Shown piece after piece: positions 40,860-44,978 of a stretch of 44,978 bases of DNA. A model generated the notes under the pieces. The model had not been told where the DNA came from and searched no databases. It was given only the letters and a program-made list of their open reading frames with translations. The stretch covers positions 1-44,978 of the forward strand of contig DASTZC010000031.1 of NCBI GenBank assembly GCA_035764505.1, read 5' to 3'. This DNA is from Candidatus Polarisedimenticolia bacterium (lineage in GTDB: Bacteria; Acidobacteriota; Polarisedimenticolia; Gp22-AA2; AA152). The position numbers and the translations under genes are program-made. Position 1 is the stretch's first letter. Each line of letters starts with the position of its first letter.

Positions 40860-41694
40860 CAGCAAGAATCGCGGTCTGCCTCTCGAGAAACGCATGCGCC
40901 ATGACCACCACTTCGTCGACAGCCTGAGCCGGGGAGCCCTGGCTCCCATCGGAAGGATGATCTCCCTCGAGCAGATCGACACGATTCCGGACCAGCCCCG
41001 ACGGCAGATGGGAGACTTGAAGGACCTGGTTGCCTCGATCAAGGAGAAGGGAGTGCTCGAGCCGATCCTGGTGCGTCGCAACGGACCGCGCTTCCGGATA
41101 ATCGCCGGAGAGCGCCGGTACCGCGCCTCGCGCGAGGCTGGCCTGACGCAGATCCCGTGCATCGAGCTGGAGGTGGACGACAAAGGAACGCTGGAGATCT
41201 CCCTGATCGAGAATTTGCAGCGCAGAGACCTGAGCGCTTTCGAAGAAGCGCATGGCATCAAACAGCTGATCGACCGGTTCCTCTACACCCACGAAGAGGT
41301 TTCGCGCCGGCTCGCAAAGTCGCGCTCGGCAATCACCGAGATCCTGAGCCTGACCCAGATTCCCGAGGAGGTGATGGAGTATTGCCAGGAATACGGTATC
41401 AGCTCGCGATCGCATCTTCTCGCGATCGCCCATCAACCTGACGTGGACACGATGCTGGCTCTTGCAGAGCAGATTCGGACTCAGAACCTGACCCGGGAGG
41501 ACGTGCGCAAGCTGAAGAACCCGTCGACCGAGGAAGGAAAGCGGGGGAGGCCGAAGCACTTCGTGTTCCGGTATCGGGCACAGGACCGTCGCTTCGCTTT
41601 CAGCCTCAGGTTCAGCAAATCAGAAGTTTCCCGGGACGAAATCATTCACACGCTGCGCGAGCTCCTTCAGAACCTCGAGGCCGAAGCCAACTAG
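40852..41694 (+). CDS. parB: Partitioning protein ParB (Spo0J family)
   Basis: The 280-residue protein has the ParB/Srx CTP-binding domain (LEQIDTIPDQPRRQM, IKEKGVLEPILVRR, IIAGERRYRASREAG, ISLIENLQRRDLSAFEEA). The central helix-turn-helix follows: YTHEEVSRRLAKSRSAITE. The C-terminus (RAQDRRFAFSLRFSKSEVSR to LLQNLEAEAN) is shorter and differs from the usual leucine-rich dimer domain. The GTG at 40852 overlaps parA. No perfect parS site is seen nearby. The layout is chromosomal, but placement at origin or terminus cannot be judged. Confidence 0.94.
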   Translation: MSNSKNRGLPLEKRMRHDHHFVDSLSRGALAPIGRMISLEQIDTIPDQPRRQMGDLKDLVASIKEKGVLEPILVRRNGPRFRIIAGERRYRASREAGLTQIPCIELEVDDKGTLEISLIENLQRRDLSAFEEAHGIKQLIDRFLYTHEEVSRRLAKSRSAITEILSLTQIPEEVMEYCQEYGISSRSHLLAIAHQPDVDTMLALAEQIRTQNLTREDVRKLKNPSTEEGKRGRPKHFVFRYRAQDRRFAFSLRFSKSEVSRDEIIHTLRELLQNLEAEAN

Positions 41695-41744
41695 GCACGG
41701 CCGCCCGCAATAAATCCATCCACCAATTCGTTGATGCAATCGGG

Positions 41745-41762
41745 CTGGAGCGCAAGCTCCAG
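41745..41762 (+). terminator. Hairpin after parB
   Basis: CTGGAGC (41745-41751) pairs exactly with GCTCCAG (41756-41762) around a GCAA tetraloop, about 50 bases after the parB stop. There is no T run, so it may be a 3' stabiliser or weak terminator. Confidence 0.4.
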
Positions 41763-42314
41763 CTCCATCTGAGCTTCCTAAGAGCAGATTCTCCGACGTC
41801 CTGGTCAAGAAACAATCCACTTCGCTGCGACGCCTGATGTTCGGGCTGCTCGGAGGCGAAATTGGAGCGTGGAACTTGTGTCGGTTCACGTGAGCTCACT
41901 TCGGTTGAGACCTTGAGGTTTCTTGAGAATGATCTAGCACGAAGGAATTCTCATGATCTTTGCGCTTAAGGGCGATCGGGCTGTTCCTTATGCTGCTGTT
42001 CCTGTTCATCCGGTTCCTGCCGATGATCGGCTGGTTGCTCGATCTTCGAGATGCGGACGATCCTGCCGGAGGCGGAGGTGGAGGGGCATGGAGAAGAAGG
42101 CCTCCATCAGGTAGCCGTAGACGAATCTTGGATTCTGTTAGGAGTGAATAATGTTTTCGTTACCCGGGTGCATGACAGACGAACCGCACGTGGCGGATCA
42201 CGGGACATGGAGCATGGGGCGATGAATTCTCATTGATTCGATGTCGATCGGTGGTGAGGAAGATCTTGTCGAACTTGCGTAGAAGTTTTCGAAAGCTAGC
42301 CGCGTCATCGAGCG

Positions 42315-42336
42315 AAATGTCGGCCGGCCGACATTT
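42315..42336. repeat. Perfect 22-bp palindrome
   Basis: The left half AAATGTCGGCC is followed directly by its exact reverse complement, with no loop bases. A T (TTTT with the last arm bases) follows. It is too symmetric to be a normal terminator and may be an operator or a resolution/attachment site. Confidence 0.6.
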
Positions 42337-42613
42337 TCAAATAGACCTAAGTAACGACAGCAAGACGGTAGATGCATCGAGTTGCAGCCTCGTTGCGAGG
42401 TCAGGAGGCCGGGCCTGGAAGGAGCGCACCGGGGTTGCAGCGGGCATCGTGTGGGTAGGTCGGCAGTCCGGGCAGGCGAAGGCACACATGTCGTGAGGAC
42501 GTCCCTGGATTGTTCCATTTGATGGGTCTCACGGGGTGGCATTCCATCGGCGCCTGGGCAGGCTCGAGCGAAGAGGCAACCCTGGAATTCCTGGGCGGCC
42601 TGACCGACCATTT

Positions 42614-42641
42614 AGTTTACATAAGATTTCTTATCGGACAT
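42614..42641 (-). other. dif-like XerC/XerD recombination site
   Basis: Read on the minus strand this is an 11-base arm ATGTCCGATAA, a 6-base centre GAAATC and an 11-base arm TTATGTAAACT. The second arm is identical to the XerD-side arm of Bacillus subtilis dif as I recall it, and 9 of 11 match the E. coli arm TTATGTTAAAT. The first arm keeps the ATAA next to the centre and is otherwise variable, as XerC-side arms usually are. The 11-6-11 layout is the standard. It lies in non-coding DNA 117 bases before lptF. No xer gene is in the window. Confidence 0.55.
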
Positions 42642-42708
42642 TCTCGGGATCCCGGGTCGGAACGCAAAAGAGCCTGATTTTCCTGGCGATTTACCTCTTT
42701 CTGATGCC

Positions 42709-42737
42709 TTGACTCAGGGCCGGGCCGCTCCTACCAT
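42709..42737 (+). promoter_or_regulatory. Promoter of lptFG
   Basis: TTGACT (42709-42714) and TACCAT (42732-42737) are 17 bases apart. The leader is about 15 bases and contains GAGGGGG just before the ATG at 42759. Confidence 0.6.
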
Positions 42738-42758
42738 GACAGCGCCTGAGGGGGCTTA

Positions 42759-44978
42759 ATGTTCCGACTGTATCGCTACATCTTCCGGGATCTTGCCTCT
42801 CCGACCGTTTTGGGTCTGCTCATCTACACCTTCGTCCTCCTGATGAACGCTATCTTCGACGTGGCGGAATTCGCCATCAAGAAGGACTTGCCGATCACCG
42901 CGGTCCTCAAGATCCTGGCTCTTTCCTTGCCGCAGTTCCTGACTCTGACCATTCCGATGTCGGTGCTTCTCGGTGTGCTCATCGGAGTAGGCCGGCTCTC
43001 CGCCGACAGCGAGATCATCGCCATGCGGGCCTGCGGGATTGGCTACTGGAAGGTCGTGATTCCGGTCATGACCCTGGGCCTGGTGGGATGGGCGATTTGC
43101 AGCTCGCTGCTCATATGGATCGAGCCGGAGGCCGATTATCTGCGCCATCGCCTCGGATCACGCCTCGTCCTTAAATCCGACCTCCGCAAAGAGCTGAAGT
43201 CGCGCACCCTCTTCGAAGAGATTCCGGGAATGCTGCTTTACGCCGACAAGGTCTATAGCGGCGGGAGCAGCCTGGAGCGGGTCATCCTGTCGCAGTCCGA
43301 TCCGCAGGGGCGGGACCTGCTGACCACCGCGCGCCGGGGTCGCCTCGATTACGACACGGGCACCGGGAGGTTGCGGCTGTTTCTCGAGGATGGCGTGACG
43401 CACCGAACCAATCCGTCCGATCCCCTCGACTACCAGGTTTACGGAGCCGATCGACAAATGGCCCTACGTGAGCCCGACAGCGGGTTCAAGCTCAGGACCC
43501 GCCTCTTGAAAGAGCCCCAGCAGAAGAACTATCGGGAGCAATCGCTGCAGGAGCTCAGGGAGTCATGGGCCAAGGCCGGCGCTCTCGAGCACATCCCGAC
43601 GCGGGACCGGCTGAGAGCGTCAATCGATGTGGTGTGGCATGAGCGCTTCGCCTTGCCGGTCGCCTGCCTGGTGTTCAGCTTCGTCGGCTTCCCGCTCGGC
43701 ATCTACAACCGCCGGGGCGGAAAATCCTCCGGCATCGCGATCAGCCTGGGAGTCGTGCTGGTCTACTGGCTCATTCTGACGACCGGTGAGCAGCTGGCCA
43801 CCGAAAACAAGCTTCCTCCCCTCGTGGCGCTGTGGACCGGAAACCTGGTGTTCGTCATCTTCGGAGTCCTGCTGCTGCGGCGCAAAGAGAAGCAGGAAAC
43901 GGGGATGGAAGGAAGCGGATGGATTGGTCGAAGCTACGCCGCCGGACGAAAAGTGCGAGTGGCAGTGGCCGGGGTCCTGAAGCGGAGAGGATCCGGTGGG
44001 ACGGAGGGCGGTACGGAGCCAATCGACCCGGAACCGCGGCGGAAATACTCGGGGGGTCCTGCCTTCTCCACGCTGCTCGACCGATACGTCCTGCGCAGCT
44101 ATCTCAGGTTCCTCCTCATGACCGGGCTATCGATCTACGTCATCTTTCTGGTGGTCGACTTCCGCGAGCTGATCGACGACGTGATCAACAGCCGTGTCCC
44201 CGGGACACTGGTCCTGAATTTCTTCAAGTATCGATCTCCGTGGATCATCGGTCAGATACTGCCGGTGGCCTGCCTCGTCTCGACCCTGCTGGCCTTCGGC
44301 GTGCTTTCCCGGTTCAACGAGATCACCGCCATGAAGGCAGGCGGGCTGAGCCTTTACCGCATCTCGCTCCCCGTCCTCGGCGCCACGATCGTGGTCTCAA
44401 CTTTCGCCTTCGGCCTGCAAGGCTACGTCATGCCTTTCTCGAATCAGCGCGCCAGCCAGCTGCGCGACCAGATTCGCGGCAAGGTCAGCCGCAGCTATTC
44501 CCAGCCCCAAAAGCGCTGGGTGCAGGGGACCGACGGAGTTTTCTATTCGTACCGCAGCTTCCAGAAGACCTCTCCCGGCCTGGTGCCGCTCACCACGGAA
44601 GGGGTGTTCCAGGGATTCAGCATCCTGCGCCTGGATCCGGAGACCTATCAGGTGCTGTCCCGGGTCTATGCGCGCGAAGCCCAATTCGTGGATGGGTCGT
44701 GGATGCTGCGCAGCGGCTGGGAGCGCGGCTTCGATGAGGGGGGTCACATCACCTCCTTCGACGAGTTCAAGGAGAAGGCTTATCCCTTACCGATCAATCC
44801 GAGCCGCTTCATGGGGGACACACGAACCCCTGACCAGATGAGCTATACGCAGCTGCGGGAATTCATCGAGGACCTGCGCCGGCGAGGCTACTCGGTCCAG
44901 GAGCTGATGGTGGACCTGCATGAAAAGGTGGCGATGCCCTTCGTTTCCTTCGTGATGGTCGTCCTGGGACTCCCGTTC
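42759..44978 (+). CDS. LptF-LptG fusion permease of the LPS exporter (3' end outside window)
   Basis: The frame is open from ATG 42759 to the window edge: 740 codons with no stop. Residues 1 to about 385 are LptF (RLYRYIFRDLASPTVLGLLI, IPMSVLLGVLIGVGRLSADSE, FALPVACLVFSFVGFPLGIY, with the beta-jellyroll between the membrane segments). A basic/Gly-rich linker of about 50 residues follows. From about 439 (LLDRYVLRSYLRFLLMTG) a second copy, LptG-like, starts with ILPVACLVSTLLAFGVLSRF and runs to the window end in its C-terminal membrane region. LptF and LptG are normally two proteins that with LptB2 extract lipopolysaccharide from the inner membrane. Here they are one polypeptide. Confidence 0.9.
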   Translation, partial: MFRLYRYIFRDLASPTVLGLLIYTFVLLMNAIFDVAEFAIKKDLPITAVLKILALSLPQFLTLTIPMSVLLGVLIGVGRLSADSEIIAMRACGIGYWKVVIPVMTLGLVGWAICSSLLIWIEPEADYLRHRLGSRLVLKSDLRKELKSRTLFEEIPGMLLYADKVYSGGSSLERVILSQSDPQGRDLLTTARRGRLDYDTGTGRLRLFLEDGVTHRTNPSDPLDYQVYGADRQMALREPDSGFKLRTRLLKEPQQKNYREQSLQELRESWAKAGALEHIPTRDRLRASIDVVWHERFALPVACLVFSFVGFPLGIYNRRGGKSSGIAISLGVVLVYWLILTTGEQLATENKLPPLVALWTGNLVFVIFGVLLLRRKEKQETGMEGSGWIGRSYAAGRKVRVAVAGVLKRRGSGGTEGGTEPIDPEPRRKYSGGPAFSTLLDRYVLRSYLRFLLMTGLSIYVIFLVVDFRELIDDVINSRVPGTLVLNFFKYRSPWIIGQILPVACLVSTLLAFGVLSRFNEITAMKAGGLSLYRISLPVLGATIVVSTFAFGLQGYVMPFSNQRASQLRDQIRGKVSRSYSQPQKRWVQGTDGVFYSYRSFQKTSPGLVPLTTEGVFQGFSILRLDPETYQVLSRVYAREAQFVDGSWMLRSGWERGFDEGGHITSFDEFKEKAYPLPINPSRFMGDTRTPDQMSYTQLREFIEDLRRRGYSVQELMVDLHEKVAMPFVSFVMVVLGLPF

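Larger units (their letters stand above)
41695..42758. other. Gene-poor kilobase between parB and lptF
   Basis: This is the longest stretch without a convincing gene. The G+C is lower than around it, and open frames on both strands are short or lack coding character. One plus-strand frame (41960-42151) gives a hydrophobic stretch (GLFLMLLFLFIRFLPMIGWL) ending Gly/Arg-rich, but the only good ribosome site, GAAGGA at 41941-41946, serves an ATG at 41953 in a different frame. A minus-strand segment around 42240-42320 reads LDDAASFRKLLRKFDKIFL without a start. Both look like decayed gene fragments. The stretch also holds a 22-bp palindrome and a dif-like site. Confidence 0.6.

Noticed and set aside
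41884-41899. parS-like site around the CACGTG core just after parB
   Set aside because: Only about 10 of 16 bases match the parS consensus, mainly the central hexamer; this is too weak to call.
42198-42611. Minus-strand frame of 137 codons in the gene-poor region
   Set aside because: No ribosome site, Cys/Pro/Arg-rich random composition and no domain; it spans the 22-bp palindrome.
43832-44737. Plus-strand frame of 301 codons within lptFG
   Set aside because: It is the +1 shadow of the LptF-LptG frame, which has clear membrane segments and family motifs.

Overview
The window is high-GC DNA (roughly two thirds G+C by eye) from a Gram-negative bacterium. It carries a lipopolysaccharide exporter permease (LptF/LptG), a sigma-54 gene end, a glutamine synthetase with its adenylyltransferase, an MglA-type small GTPase, and many genes joined by 4-base GTGA or ATGA overlaps. 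The gene content (response regulator, valS, nadC, birA, coaX; MglA-like GTPase; large M23 protein; ScpAB-RluB block) suggests Acidobacteriota or a related deltaproteobacterial-grade lineage. That assignment is inference, since no rRNA gene is present. Almost everything is housekeeping chromosome. I recognise no tRNA, rRNA, CRISPR array or intact mobile element.

Layout. 1-640: end of rpoN and a long-form ribosome hibernation factor. 800-5370: an acyl-CoA catabolism operon of two acyl-CoA dehydrogenases and a two-subunit B12-dependent acyl-CoA mutase; its specificity residues look like isobutyryl-CoA mutase rather than methylmalonyl-CoA mutase. 5400-7750: a secreted TlpA-like thioredoxin-fold protein and a receiver-domain protein ended by a strong terminator. 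7850-13660: valS-nadC-birA-coaX-unknown, each pair joined by a GTGA overlap. 13730-17470: comEC converging on an M50 protease and an HU gene. 17600-22520: der, an MglA-like GTPase with a long tail, a structured intergenic stretch, a secreted protein of unknown function and a DsbD-alpha-like protein. 22630-29560: glnA, glnE and a large M23 protein. 29690-35200: CNB-FHA protein, trpS, scpA-scpB-rluB-hisC. 35230-40000: rpsA with a structured leader, an HU/IHF gene, a HIT hydrolase, miaB and a DUF151 nuclease. 40100-41690: parA-parB. 41700-42758: about 1 kb without a convincing gene, holding a perfect 22-bp palindrome and a dif-like Xer site. 42759 to the end: lptF and lptG fused in one frame, still open at the window edge.

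Promoters follow two recurring forms. One is TTGACN followed by an extended -10 of the form TGC-TAnnnT, seen before the acyl-CoA operon, the response regulator, comEC, the MglA-like gene, the 380-residue secreted protein (no clear -35) and glnA. The other places the -10 hexamer 6 or 7 bases before the start codon (glnE, the DsbD-like gene, the M23 gene), which predicts leaderless mRNAs.

The least ordinary points are the dif-like site only about 1 kb from parAB, the LptF-LptG fusion, the mutase specificity signature, the leaderless promoters, the terminator-like hairpin in the rpsA leader and the receiver protein with a PopZ-like tail. I did not find a clearly new multi-gene system.
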